Translations under genes and position numbers: made by a program
The notes under the pieces: generated by a model
The model's input: only the letters and a program-made list of their open reading frames with translations
What the model was told of the DNA's origin: nothing
The model's database searches: none
NCBI RefSeq assembly: GCF_013185185.1
Contig: NZ_JAAZWE010000001.1
Location: 124,001 to 188,000 of the forward strand
Direction of reading: 5' to 3'
Origin: Saccharibacillus endophyticus
GTDB taxonomy: Bacteria; Bacillota; Bacilli; Paenibacillales; Paenibacillaceae
DNA: 64,000 nt
Part shown: positions 55,277-64,000 of the stretch, in pieces
Layout: each line of letters opens with the position of its first letter
Numbering within the stretch: the stretch's first letter is position 1

Positions 55277-58111
55277 GTGGGTAAGTTTTCGCTTTTCAAA
55301 TCTAAAGGACTGAAGGCTGTGTTGGCGCTGTCGGTCGTAGCATCGCTCGAAGTCGGGTTGTTCTCGTCGGTTCCGGCATCTGCCGAAACGGCAGCTGATC
55401 CGGCACCGTTCATCAACGCGAAGGTTGTGAACGAAAACGCGGGCAAAAAAGTGTTGTTCGACAACACGCATGCGCAAACGGCGGGTGCGGCGGACTGGGT
55501 CATTGACGGCGGCTTCTCCGATTTCGGTAACGGAATCGCGGGCGAAGGCTACTACGTCAAAGAACTGCGCAAAACGACGCCGATTACATATGCGGATCTG
55601 GCGGATTACGACGTCTTCGTGATTGCGGAGCCGAACATTCCGTACAAGGCAAGCGAACAAGCAGCGATGCTGCAATACGTAGAGCAAGGTGGCAGTATCT
55701 TCTTCGTGGGCGACCACTATAACGCGGACCGCAACAAAAACCGTTGGGACGGTTCCGAAGCGATCAACGGCTACCGCCGCGGCGCTTGGGAAGACCCGAC
55801 AAAAGGCATGAGCACGGAAGAGAAAAATTCCGCCGCGATGCAGGGCGTAGTGAGCTCCGACTGGCTGGGCGAAAACTTCGGCGTTCGTTTCCGTTATAAC
55901 GCGCTGGGCGATATCACGGCTAACAACATCGTAGCGGCTGATCAAGCATTCGGCATCACGGCAGGCGTGAAAGGCGTTGCCATGCATGCAGGCTCGACGC
56001 TGGCCATCATGGATCCGACCAAAGCAAAAGGCATCGTCTACCTGCCGAAAACGAACGCGGCTTGGGGCAACGCGGTTGACCAAGGCGTGTATAACGGCGG
56101 CGGCGTCGAAGAAGGTCCTTACGTGGCGGTTTCCAAAGTAGGACTGGGCAAAGCGGCATTCATCGGCGACTCTTCGCCGGTCGAAGACGCAACGCCGAAG
56201 TATCTGCGCGAAGAAACGGGCGCGAAAAAGACGACATACGACGGCTTCAAAGAAGTCGACGACGCGGCGCTGCTGCTGAACACGATCAATTGGCTGGCAG
56301 ATCAGGAAGACTACACGGATCTGACGCAAGTCGACGGTCTGACGCTGGATCAACCGACGGCCCTGCTGCCGTTCGAAGATCCGGCCGCTTCGACCGAGCC
56401 GCAATCGGAACCATGGTCCAATCCGGCAGCCGGCTACAAATGGTGGGATCCATCCACGTTCAAGCCGGGTTCTTACGGATCGTCCGTAACGGTGACTCAG
56501 CCGGTATTCAACCTGATTCACCAGGAGCAGCTGCCGAATGCGGAGGAGTTCCAAATCCGCTTGAAGATCGACAACCTGGCACCTAACTCGACGACGTCGG
56601 GTTACAGCGCAGGGATCTACCTGACAGGCGGTACGCAAGTTGCGCAAATCCAGAATCCGGACGGTACTTGGCCGACTTCGTACGGATACAGCCAGGCGTT
56701 CAGCGTGACGGCAGATGCCAACGGTACGGCGTACCGCGATATCGGCGTACGCATCAAAGCGGGTACGAACGGCGCGGCCAGCCTGCGTCTGCGTCAAAAC
56801 GGCACGAACCTGCTCACGAAGAGCGTAACAGTGGCGAATGTTCCGGCACAGCCTCTTCCGGAGATCGAGCAGCCGGGCAGCAGCATTCCCGAGTTGAGCA
56901 CGATCGCGTCGGCTCGCACGCAAGCTGAAGGCACGCTGGTTACGTTGGAAGGCGTAGTTACGACTCAACCGGGTTCGTTCGGGGGGCAGGCGTTCTACCT
57001 TCAAGACGAAACGGCAGGCATTTACGTTTTCCAAAGCGAGAGCGGCTTTAACCAAGGCGACAAGATTCGCGTAACGGCACCGCTGGCGCTGTACAACACG
57101 GAACTTGAACTGACGACGCCGGTCGCGATCGAGAAAACGGGAACGGCAGAACTGCCGTCCCCGATTCTTGCGGATACGGTAACGGACGCTAACCAAGGTC
57201 AACTGATCCAACTGAAAAACGTAACGGTATCGAACGTCGTAGCGGCAACTCCTGCGGGCACGTTTGAATTCGATGCGACTTCGGATGCCGGCGTGGCTAC
57301 GCATGTCCGCGTAGATGGCCGTACAGGTCTGACCCAAGATCAATTCGCTTATGCAGAGGGCGACAAGCTTGATATTACGGGCGTATCGGCAATCTTCCGC
57401 GGTGCTTTCCAACTGAAGCCGCGCGGCGCATCGGATATCGTTCCGGCAGCTTCGACTGAAGAACCGCCGGTTGAAGAGCCGGAACAGCCAGGTCAACCTG
57501 TCGACGGTCCGGCTACGGCAGCTCCGGGAACTCCGGTGCTGACTGACGACAACGGTCATGACACGGGCCTGCGCGACGGCAGTTACAATGTCACGATGAA
57601 CCTGTGGTGGGGCAATAACGGTTCTTCGTACAAACTGTACGAAGACGGCAAAGTGATCAAAAGCGCTCTGCTGACCGACGCGACGCCGGGCGCGCAAAAA
57701 GTGTCCGTACCGGTAGAAGGCAAAACAAACGGCACGTATACGTACGAGCTGGAACTGACCAACCGTTTCGGCACGACGAAAAGCAATGTTCTGACCGTCA
57801 ACGTAACGGATGCGGCTCCTGCAAAAGCGGTTCTGTCCCAAGACAACTGGGATCGTGACGGCAATTACAACGTGACGATGAACCTGTGGTGGGGAACGAA
57901 CGCTTCTTCGTACGAACTGTATGAAAACGGCGAACTGGTTGATACGCAAAGCTTGAACGCGGCAACGCCGAGCGCTCAAAGCGCCGTAACGAAAATCAGC
58001 GGCAAAGCACCCGGTACTTACGAGTACAAAGCCGTGCTGAAAAACGCGGCTGGCGAAACTTCGACGCAAAGTATCAAAGTTGAAGTCGGCTCGTTTGCGA
58101 ACGCTGCATAA
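55277..58111 (+). CDS. Large secreted protein: GATase/DUF4350-like, OB-fold, and two Fn3-like binding repeats
   Basis: 944 residues. A signal peptide ends SVPASAETA. Residues 45-345 resemble a DUF4350/ABC-type GATase-like domain (KVLFDNTHAQTAGAADW, YDVFVIAEPNIPY, YVEQGGSIFFVGDHYNAD). After a middle beta-domain, residues 540-720 form an OB-fold like that of extracellular nucleases such as YhcR (TLVTLEGVVTTQPGSFGG, FYLQDETAGIYVF). The C-terminus holds two near-identical modules (YNVTMNLWWGNNGSSYKLYE and YNVTMNLWWGTNASSYELYE) known from Bacillus chitinases and other polysaccharide enzymes. The GTG start has AGGAGGCGG upstream. No classic nuclease or phosphatase catalytic domain is visible. It is exported and probably binds wall or extracellular polymers. 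Confidence 0.75.
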   Translation: MGKFSLFKSKGLKAVLALSVVASLEVGLFSSVPASAETAADPAPFINAKVVNENAGKKVLFDNTHAQTAGAADWVIDGGFSDFGNGIAGEGYYVKELRKTTPITYADLADYDVFVIAEPNIPYKASEQAAMLQYVEQGGSIFFVGDHYNADRNKNRWDGSEAINGYRRGAWEDPTKGMSTEEKNSAAMQGVVSSDWLGENFGVRFRYNALGDITANNIVAADQAFGITAGVKGVAMHAGSTLAIMDPTKAKGIVYLPKTNAAWGNAVDQGVYNGGGVEEGPYVAVSKVGLGKAAFIGDSSPVEDATPKYLREETGAKKTTYDGFKEVDDAALLLNTINWLADQEDYTDLTQVDGLTLDQPTALLPFEDPAASTEPQSEPWSNPAAGYKWWDPSTFKPGSYGSSVTVTQPVFNLIHQEQLPNAEEFQIRLKIDNLAPNSTTSGYSAGIYLTGGTQVAQIQNPDGTWPTSYGYSQAFSVTADANGTAYRDIGVRIKAGTNGAASLRLRQNGTNLLTKSVTVANVPAQPLPEIEQPGSSIPELSTIASARTQAEGTLVTLEGVVTTQPGSFGGQAFYLQDETAGIYVFQSESGFNQGDKIRVTAPLALYNTELELTTPVAIEKTGTAELPSPILADTVTDANQGQLIQLKNVTVSNVVAATPAGTFEFDATSDAGVATHVRVDGRTGLTQDQFAYAEGDKLDITGVSAIFRGAFQLKPRGASDIVPAASTEEPPVEEPEQPGQPVDGPATAAPGTPVLTDDNGHDTGLRDGSYNVTMNLWWGNNGSSYKLYEDGKVIKSALLTDATPGAQKVSVPVEGKTNGTYTYELELTNRFGTTKSNVLTVNVTDAAPAKAVLSQDNWDRDGNYNVTMNLWWGTNASSYELYENGELVDTQSLNAATPSAQSAVTKISGKAPGTYEYKAVLKNAAGETSTQSIKVEVGSFANAA

Positions 58112-58158
58112 TTTTGCTTGCTGGGCGTTTTGGGCTGAAGCAGAGATGCAGGTAACTG

Positions 58159-58207
58159 AAAAGGATTCCTTTCTCCGGGTGGCGGGGAAGGGAATCCTTT
58201 TGTTTTT
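58159..58207 (+). terminator. Terminator between convergent genes
   Basis: AAAAGGATTCC pairs with GGAATCCTTTT with inner TTC/GAA, followed by GTTTTT. Confidence 0.85.
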
Positions 58208-58213
58208 GGGCGA

Positions 58214-60232
58214 CTATGACTTGGTGATATAGGCAATTCTCCATATCGTATTGCCTAGACATTCAAATACAAGGAAATGATTGTCCATCTCGTACCAACG
58301 CAGCGTATATTCGCCGATTTTGTTGACTTTCGGCTTGCCGTAAATCGCATCCAGATCGGTAGCGCGCTGTAAGTGCAAGTTGATATTGCGAAGCGTGCTG
58401 CTGCCGATTGCCGCATAAGCGTTTTTCAAACGGCCGTCTTTAAAAATAAGCGTCGTGTTCCCCGAATAGTAACCTTGCATGCCGACTGTTGGTTTAGCGA
58501 CGACTTTTCCTTTTTCGACCTCGTAATACGAATTGTAAAAGACTTCGAATTCTTCGATAAACTCGTACTTTGCTGGATCGGCAGCGACTTGGCTTTCCGT
58601 CAAATCTTGCGTGAACAGACGCAGAACGTCGTAGCTATAGCGATCCGAAGTTGAGGCGTAATCCATAAAAGCAGCAACTACGCCCATAGATTCGTTGAGG
58701 CGTTCGAGCGGAATATAAGCTTTGCCTGCATAGAAAATGGCGTCTTTGTCCGATGCGGGAACGGTCAGTGTTTTGCTGCCTTTTGTAAGCGTGATGTTTG
58801 TTTTCGAACGGGTGAGCTTGGCATCGACTGCTTTGGCGAAGTCTCCTGCTTCAATATACCAGCGGTTGTCGTGAGTCATAAAAGGACCTTGTCCCGCAAA
58901 AGTAATCGCTCTTCCGTCTACATAAGTAGTAGGGGGAGGCTGAAGGCTCAGCAATCCCTGCGTAGAACCGGATAAAGCAGATTTGTTTTCGTACCGGTTG
59001 TTTGAGTTGGGCAGAACTTTGCTTATGAGACCCGTAGGTAAATGGAGATAAGCCATGGAGCTGATTGAAACTATATCTCCATCTACACGATCGAGAAGCC
59101 AACTCGGTGCTCCCGGAAGCACATTTTTGATGGTATGCAGAATTTTAGCCGTTCGAAGATCAATAATGATCAGATTCGAAGTGCTGTAGTCTGTTTTTCC
59201 GTTTGATTTAAGTTTCGGAAACTCGCGGATAACCAGATATTGATCATGGTTAGAGAGTTCGATTCGACTATGTGTTTGGCTTGAGGTGAGTGGGATGATT
59301 TTTTCGCTTTTACCTACTTTGTAGCCGACACGCCATAGGTTCGTCGCTTCGTTCTTGTAGGCGACATATTCATAAGATCCTGATTTGATTCTACTAGCTT
59401 CTGTACTCGGGAAAAGGTCTTCGTTAGCTATGGCTTTCCCGTCAAATGTGTAATATCGGGGTGGCGATTGATAGGTTTTCCCGGACACTTGATAATAAGA
59501 GTATTCTGGATTCTTGGAGGTGGTTAAGATATAGTCATGAACATCCAAGTATGGAATTTTGCGATAGACCCCTTCTTGAACCCATCCTTTTTCAGAAATA
59601 CGAGTGATCAGTTTTTTGGTAGGTAAAGAAAAGACCTCGGTTGTACGTGCTTCATATTTGGCTTCGCCGTGTGGCACTCTTCGAATCATGTAGCCCGGAA
59701 TATCAAGAAAAAGCGTTATCGCCGGATAAGCGGAAGGGTCAATCATTTTGCTGCTATTGAGTACAATAAGTTTTTCTGTTTTTGGATCAAATTCATAAAT
59801 GAAATCATGTTGAAGAACTTTGGTAGCAGGTTTTTGTTTGGTATAAGAGTTAAGGTGAGCGACTACATAAACTTTCATTTGATTTTCAAAGGAAAATACG
59901 CGTGAAGAATCAAAATCTGCCGAAAAAGCTTCTGTCTTCGAAGAATCTTCTTTACTTTTATACTGTGCTTTTTTAGGGATCTTTTGACTTGCTTTCGGAA
60001 ATTTCAGCACTTTGCTGGTCACCATACCGGTCTCAAAATCAAATTCAATCACCTTCGCTTGAGGAATGACCGAAGTCCCATCCGTTGACAATATGTATTC
60101 AAACTCAACTTCCAACCGTGAAGCTCCTGATGCTTGTACCTGCTTCACACATCCAAAGAGCGCGATCGCGGCTATTAAAATGACGACTGCAAAGCCTGCT
60201 TTTTGCCAGGCGCTTATTTTTCCCTTTAACAT
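58214..60232 (-). CDS. Lipoprotein with copper-amine-oxidase-N-like (stalk) domain
   Basis: 672 residues. The N-terminus (KAGFAVVILIAAIALFGCVKQ) ends in a lipobox, so it is probably lipid-anchored outside the membrane. Residues 40-430 look like a beta-propeller-type sensor region (repeats such as LIIIDLRTAKILHTI). Residues about 437-560 resemble the Cu-amine-oxidase N-terminal domain common in Paenibacillus surface proteins (WYIEAGDFAKAVDAKLTRSK, AFYAGKAYIPLERLNESMGV-like). The last 100 residues are unknown. No enzymatic motif is visible. AAGGAGCAGAAGG precedes the ATG. GC content is lower than the neighbours but not extreme. Confidence 0.65.
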   Translation of the reverse strand: MLKGKISAWQKAGFAVVILIAAIALFGCVKQVQASGASRLEVEFEYILSTDGTSVIPQAKVIEFDFETGMVTSKVLKFPKASQKIPKKAQYKSKEDSSKTEAFSADFDSSRVFSFENQMKVYVVAHLNSYTKQKPATKVLQHDFIYEFDPKTEKLIVLNSSKMIDPSAYPAITLFLDIPGYMIRRVPHGEAKYEARTTEVFSLPTKKLITRISEKGWVQEGVYRKIPYLDVHDYILTTSKNPEYSYYQVSGKTYQSPPRYYTFDGKAIANEDLFPSTEASRIKSGSYEYVAYKNEATNLWRVGYKVGKSEKIIPLTSSQTHSRIELSNHDQYLVIREFPKLKSNGKTDYSTSNLIIIDLRTAKILHTIKNVLPGAPSWLLDRVDGDIVSISSMAYLHLPTGLISKVLPNSNNRYENKSALSGSTQGLLSLQPPPTTYVDGRAITFAGQGPFMTHDNRWYIEAGDFAKAVDAKLTRSKTNITLTKGSKTLTVPASDKDAIFYAGKAYIPLERLNESMGVVAAFMDYASTSDRYSYDVLRLFTQDLTESQVAADPAKYEFIEEFEVFYNSYYEVEKGKVVAKPTVGMQGYYSGNTTLIFKDGRLKNAYAAIGSSTLRNINLHLQRATDLDAIYGKPKVNKIGEYTLRWYEMDNHFLVFECLGNTIWRIAYITKS

Positions 60233-60385
60233 TCCTTCTGCTCCTTTTTATTGTTTTTGCTAACTAACTCAATTCTATCATTAAACCGACCATAAATCCC
60301 TTTATTTCCCGAATTTAAAAAGACGATTGTTTGGCAGCTTCTCTTACGGGTAATGGGGTTACGTAGAAGTAAGGAGGAGATCAGC

Positions 60386-61312
60386 ATGAATCGAACACCT
60401 CGAACGAGTCCCTATTTACGCAAATCGCTGAAGCTGGCTCCCGCCGCGTTAATCGTGGCGCTTGCGCTCAGCGGCTGCGGGAATACGTCGGGCAACGCGC
60501 CGGAAGAAGCGAACGCGCCCGCCGATGCGGCAGCCGAAGACGGCGGAGCGAATGTCGTTCCCGGCACGGGACCGGCAACGAGCGGAGAAGACGCAGCGGA
60601 AAGTCCGGATGCACAGCAGACGGAAGAAGATTCTGCGGAAGGCACTGATCAGGCGGAAGATGCGAACGTGCCGGATGCGGAGGGCGTAATCGATCAAGTC
60701 CGCGCGCAGTTGAAGCTTCAAGATGCTGTGCTGCCGACGGAATTCGAGCTTGCGGACGGACATTATTTGACGGCTTCGATCGAGAAAAACGAAGAGGCCG
60801 CGTTCAACGTGGTCTTTTACGAGACAGAAGAAGTTGTGCCTGTAGACGATGACTCCCTGGCGCCGACCGGAGAGACGCCGATCCTTGCGATCGTGAACGC
60901 GGAGAGTTATGCCGATCCGTTAAGCCGCGAAGACATCTTTTTCCCGGCTTCCGATCTGGAGGATATTTCTTCGGAAATGGCGGTCGATCTGGGGAACGGT
61001 ATTCAAGGCATGCAGGAAGGCGCGGCGGGTACGCAGTATCTAACCTGGAAAGAAGGACGCTGGGTGCTGCAAATCCAATCGCTGAGCGAAGATCAGATGG
61101 ATCAACCGGGAATAGCGCGGAAAATGGTCGACTATCTGGAGACGCACTCGCTTCCGGCACCGGACGATGCGGGACGGATCAGCGCAAAGTATCAGCAAGG
61201 CGGAGACGCGGTGCAGAATATCGTAGCGTGGAACAAGGGAGACGTCGTGTATCAGATCGAGACGCAGCGCGTTCCGCTCGAAGCGTTAGCGATGACGGTA
61301 TCGGTAAAATAA
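60386..61312 (+). CDS. Acidic lipoprotein of unknown function
   Basis: About 308 residues. The signal peptide ends in the lipobox LALSGCGN. An 80-residue low-complexity linker rich in Ala, Glu, Asp and Thr follows, then a globular C-terminal domain of about 190 residues (DAVLPTEFELADGHYLTASI, YLTWKEGRWVLQIQSLS) that I do not recognise. It is predicted to be anchored on the outer face of the membrane. ATG at 60386 with AAGGAGGAG upstream; the longer frame from 60353 is less likely. A family-2 element follows 16 bases after the stop. Confidence 0.75.
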   Translation: MNRTPRTSPYLRKSLKLAPAALIVALALSGCGNTSGNAPEEANAPADAAAEDGGANVVPGTGPATSGEDAAESPDAQQTEEDSAEGTDQAEDANVPDAEGVIDQVRAQLKLQDAVLPTEFELADGHYLTASIEKNEEAAFNVVFYETEEVVPVDDDSLAPTGETPILAIVNAESYADPLSREDIFFPASDLEDISSEMAVDLGNGIQGMQEGAAGTQYLTWKEGRWVLQIQSLSEDQMDQPGIARKMVDYLETHSLPAPDDAGRISAKYQQGGDAVQNIVAWNKGDVVYQIETQRVPLEALAMTVSVK

Positions 61313-61327
61313 GACTCGGCATGAGCC

Positions 61328-61402
61328 AGTAGATTGACCAACCTTAATCATAGGTTTACGTTCGGCTGGGCGTAACTTTACATTTAACTTGGTAAAGCTA
61401 CT
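61328..61402 (-). repeat. Family-2 element, short copy S without apical hairpin
   Basis: Termini AGTAGATTGACCAA and TTGGTAAAGCTACT are complementary with one mismatch. In minus orientation GTTAAATGTAAAGTTACGCCC and CGTAAACCTATGATTAAGG match copy P almost exactly, but the 30-base apical hairpin of P is reduced to AGCC. It lies before the nucleotidyltransferase gene, inverted relative to copy P behind it. Confidence 0.75.
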
Positions 61403-61552
61403 AGTTGTCGGGGGCGATGCAGGGAAAAGGAGCAGAAGAAGCGAGAGATCGCTTCTTCTTTTTGCCGATTTTGCTATGTGCGCGGGGCGGATGATAGGAT
61501 AAGGGATAAAGCCTGCCGTCTTCAAAGCGGGCGAATAACGGGGGGCTCAGCG

Positions 61553-62686
61553 ATGGAAAAGGTTAATGTTTTCGACGTTTCTTCGGCGCTCATCGAGCGA
61601 ATTCAGCGGGATTATGCAGAAGATGTCGCGATTGCGGCTTATTATGGTTCGTATACCGACGGTACGGCAACCGAATGCTCCGACCTGGACTTTTTCTATA
61701 TTCCGGCAAATCCGAAAGGCTATAACGCCGGATTGTCTTTTATCCTGAACGGAATCAGCTTTGACTTCTGGCCGATCGATTGGGAACGGGCGGAACGCAT
61801 GGCGCGGCTGGAGGACGGTAAAACCGGAATTTTGGCCGACTGCAAGCTGCTGTATGTGCGATCCGACGAGGATCTGGAGCGTTTCAATCATCTCAAGCTT
61901 CAAATCAAGGATATGCGTTCGTTCGAGGGAGAAGAGAAGTTTCTGGATATGGCGGAAGCAAAGTTGAAAAGCGTGTATCCGTTTTTGTGGGAAATGAGAC
62001 GTGCAGGCATCGGGAAATCCCTTTCCTTTTACCGACTTCAGGCATTCGAGGTCGTGGCTCCGGTGCTGGAGGCGATTGCGCTGGTCAACCGGACTTATTT
62101 GCGCAAAGGGTGGGGCAAGAATCTCACGGAGATCTATAATCTGCCCGTTCGCCCAGCAGAGCTGGAACAGGTGATGAATACGATCATGCGAAGTGCGGAA
62201 CCGCCTGCGATCATTGGAGCCTGCGAGTTTCTGGCGGATGCGGTGAAAGGGGTCATTGACGACCGGAGAAGCCTGCTTCAGCCTCCAACGCCCGATTATG
62301 CGCAAAGAGCCGAAGGGTTTTTCGAAGAGTTCAAAGGACTGCTGGATAAAGTGCAATCGGCTTGCGAACGCAAGGATTATGAGCTGGCCTTTTTCTCGGC
62401 GGTGCATGCGGAGAGCGAACTGAACAGCTTCCTCGTATTTTGCGAAACGGGGCACTGGAAAGTTGGGAAAAAAGCGCAAGAGGCGGGGCGAAAGATTGCC
62501 GAACAGGCCAAATTGCCTTCACTCGTATCGGTACTTGACCCTGCCAATCTGTTTGTGCTTCAATCCGCTGCGAACCGCTTGGAAGTGACGCTGGAACGCT
62601 TTTTCCGCGAGCAGGGCGTAGATATTCGGAAATTCGATAGTCTGACCGAATTCCGTGCGTTCTTGTTGGGATCGAAATCAGAGTGA
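61553..62686 (+). CDS. Minimal nucleotidyltransferase-domain protein
   Basis: About 377 residues. The N-terminal nucleotidyltransferase core has AAYYGSYTDGTATECSDLDFF, the GSxxxGxxxxxSDxD signature with two metal aspartates, and ISFDFWPIDWERAE, which may hold the third acidic residue. The rest is helical with no recognised domain, in size and pattern like aminoglycoside-type or kanamycin-type nucleotidyltransferases. Substrate unknown. The ribosome site GGGGGG is unusual and 10 bases upstream of the ATG. The gene is enclosed by inverted family-2 elements, S before and P after. Confidence 0.75.
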   Translation: MEKVNVFDVSSALIERIQRDYAEDVAIAAYYGSYTDGTATECSDLDFFYIPANPKGYNAGLSFILNGISFDFWPIDWERAERMARLEDGKTGILADCKLLYVRSDEDLERFNHLKLQIKDMRSFEGEEKFLDMAEAKLKSVYPFLWEMRRAGIGKSLSFYRLQAFEVVAPVLEAIALVNRTYLRKGWGKNLTEIYNLPVRPAELEQVMNTIMRSAEPPAIIGACEFLADAVKGVIDDRRSLLQPPTPDYAQRAEGFFEEFKGLLDKVQSACERKDYELAFFSAVHAESELNSFLVFCETGHWKVGKKAQEAGRKIAEQAKLPSLVSVLDPANLFVLQSAANRLEVTLERFFREQGVDIRKFDSLTEFRAFLLGSKSE

Positions 62687-62720
62687 GGCTGTACGATAGA
62701 ATGAAAAAAGCACCGACCGA

Positions 62721-62824
62721 GTAGCTTGACCAAGTTAAATGTAAGGTTACGCCCGGCTGAAACGCACCTAAAGCGTGTGCGTTTCAGCCACACGTAAACC
62801 TATGATTAAGGTTGGTCAAGCTAC
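62721..62824 (+). repeat. Family-2 hairpin element, copy P
   Basis: Termini GTAGCTTGACCAA and TTGGTCAAGCTAC are perfectly complementary. The conserved middle TAAGGTTACGCCC / CGTAAACCTATGATTAAG flanks an apical hairpin GGCTGAAACGCAC / GTGCGTTTCAGCC. It lies between the convergent nucleotidyltransferase and LacI-family genes, without a T-tract. Confidence 0.78.
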
Positions 62825-62867
62825 CAGAACATGAATTTGTTCTTGGAACGGTGCTTTTTGGCGTGTT

Positions 62868-63896
62868 TTAGGCGTCGTGCATCGCGGAGCGCTTCAGCGA
62901 CACGCTTGACTCCCGGACGATCAGACGCGGCTCGAACTGGACTTTTTCATAATCGCCGATGATTTGATCACGGATACGTTTGAGTAAAAGTTCTGCCGCC
63001 AATCGCGCCACTTCGCTGCCCATGATGGAAACGGAGCTGATTTGCGGGCTGCTGATCGTGGTCCATTGGTTGTTATCGACACCGACGACGGCAACTTCTT
63101 CCGGTACGCGCACGCCGAGTTCTTTGAAACGGTTCACGAGTCCGATCGCGACCATGTCATTCACCGCGTACACGGCATCCGGCATATGGGCCAACCCGTG
63201 AAAATAATCGGCGGCGCGTGTTCCGGTTTGCAACGAAAAGTCGTCGCCGAAATACACCAGTGAAGCGTCTACCCGATCCAGTGCGCGTTCATAGGCGAGG
63301 TAGCGGTCTTCGATGACGTCTTTTTGCGTGCCGGCATAAGCAATACGGCTGCGGCCGATCTGCTTGAGATGATCCATCACGAGCTGGCCTTCCAGCATGG
63401 ACAAACACACGATGTCCGCTTGAAGCGTAGAGTCCAGCTGCTTACCGTAGTTGATCACAGAAATCGGCACGCCGGCTTTGTTGATCAGCTCGGGCAGCGT
63501 TTTCGGGTAGGCCAGCGGCATGATGATGAGTCCGTCCACATGCAGCTTTTTGATATCGCGAACCACTTCCAGCTCGGCCCGCGCGTTGCCCGCCGTGTTG
63601 ATCTGGACGACCCGGTAACCGTGCGCTTTCGCGGCTTGCTCGACGGCCCAGGCAATATCCGGAATGATCGCGTTGCGGATATCCGGCACGGCGAGCGCGA
63701 TTTGGTTGGTTAGACGAACCTTCAGGCTCTGCGCGGATGTATTGGGGACGAAGCCGAGTTCTTCTATCTTTTGGAGGATGCGGGTCCGGGTCTTGGCGCT
63801 AATCCCTTCGCCGTTGTTAATCGCCCGGGAAACGGTTGCGATCCCGACTCCGGCATGCCGGGCCACATCCTCGATCGTTACTTTCTTCGATGCCAC
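62868..63896 (-). CDS. LacI-family transcriptional regulator
   Basis: About 342 residues. The N-terminal HTH and hinge are VTIEDVARHAGVGIATVSRA and KIEELGFVPNTSAQSLK. A periplasmic-binding-protein-like effector domain follows (DGLIIMPLAYPKTLPEL, AVYAVNDMVAIGLVNRFKELGV, VAVVGVDNN), so a sugar or nucleoside is the likely effector. The GTG at 63896 is used; the ribosome site before it is weak. A symmetric operator lies 24 bases upstream, pointing to autoregulation. Its sugar-metabolism targets are probably beyond the right edge; nothing in the window is clearly its partner. Confidence 0.85.
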   Translation of the reverse strand: MASKKVTIEDVARHAGVGIATVSRAINNGEGISAKTRTRILQKIEELGFVPNTSAQSLKVRLTNQIALAVPDIRNAIIPDIAWAVEQAAKAHGYRVVQINTAGNARAELEVVRDIKKLHVDGLIIMPLAYPKTLPELINKAGVPISVINYGKQLDSTLQADIVCLSMLEGQLVMDHLKQIGRSRIAYAGTQKDVIEDRYLAYERALDRVDASLVYFGDDFSLQTGTRAADYFHGLAHMPDAVYAVNDMVAIGLVNRFKELGVRVPEEVAVVGVDNNQWTTISSPQISSVSIMGSEVARLAAELLLKRIRDQIIGDYEKVQFEPRLIVRESSVSLKRSAMHDA

Positions 63897-63919
63897 ATTG
63901 ATCGCCTGCCTTATTCGGG

Positions 63920-63941
63920 TTTTCGGAATCGTTTCCGAAAA
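63920..63941 (-). promoter_or_regulatory. LacI-type operator before the regulator gene
   Basis: TTTTCGGAA and TTCCGAAAA form a near-perfect 22-bp palindrome around a central TCGT, the CG-centred form of LacI-family operators. A TATAAT -10 on the minus strand lies about 30 bases further upstream, so binding here would block transcription. Confidence 0.7.
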
Positions 63942-64000
63942 ATTTTGAAAACTCTGTTATGTCTCTTTATTATATCATTCCATCCATAAGCAAGGTTGAA

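Noticed and set aside
55187..58069. A 960-codon antisense frame opposite the large secreted protein
   Set aside because: Shadow frame with low-complexity Arg/Phe composition; the plus strand has a signal peptide and recognisable domains.

Overview
The window looks like a chromosomal segment of a Gram-positive, spore-former-related member of the Paenibacillaceae, most likely Saccharibacillus or a close relative. This is inferred from a GC content that looks like the mid-fifties by eye, Shine-Dalgarno sites of the AGGAGG type, frequent TTG/GTG starts, S-layer (SLH) surface proteins, a YesM/YesN-type two-component pair, a T-box before tyrS and MhqR-type quinone control. No rRNA, tRNA, CRISPR array or prophage was seen.

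Layout. 0-7 kb: the end of a DinG-type helicase gene, a small DUF6509-like protein, a DUF2294 protein, a LytS-like membrane diguanylate cyclase, nitronate monooxygenase, a TetR regulator and a fused ABC transporter. 7-8.3 kb: a gene-poor stretch with a 32-codon ORF, two copies of a structured repeat, a 164-bp MITE and an IS5/IS427-type transposase remnant with the same termini. 8.3-10.5 kb: a complete mhqR-mhqE-mhqD quinone/catechol resistance locus. 10.5-17.4 kb: M20 peptidase, TauE exporter, YcaQ-like glycosylase, a Fur-controlled siderophore-binding lipoprotein and an AbgB-like amidohydrolase. 17.6-26.3 kb: a five-gene oligopeptide-type ABC operon divergent from a sensor kinase/response regulator pair. 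26.6-36 kb: SLH protein, a second M20 hydrolase, YoaK, a methyltransferase, an aldo-keto reductase, a frameshifted DUF559-like gene and an SLH-anchored 5'-nucleotidase. 36-41.4 kb: T-box/tyrS, an AT-rich island with a secreted matrixin-type protease, then LysR divergent from butanediol dehydrogenase. 41.8-51.7 kb: lacZ, cysK, DinB, a small lipoprotein, a sigma factor fused to a YcdB/YcdC-like region, an acyltransferase and a luciferase-like monooxygenase. 51.9-64 kb: YolD-like protein, trhO, murB, a large secreted multidomain protein, two lipoproteins, a nucleotidyltransferase and a LacI regulator.

The most unusual content is between the genes. Family 1 (eight copies, about 125-400 bp) is a long imperfect hairpin. 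Two sequence blocks are conserved, while the outer and apical stems differ in sequence from copy to copy yet stay complementary. Seven of the eight lie downstream of a gene's stop codon in the same orientation as that gene, and four are followed by a Rho-independent terminator. This resembles a structured 3'-UTR RNA element. Family 2 (five copies, about 75-110 bp) also has complementary but variable termini, and carries an optional apical hairpin. I do not recognise either family as a named class.
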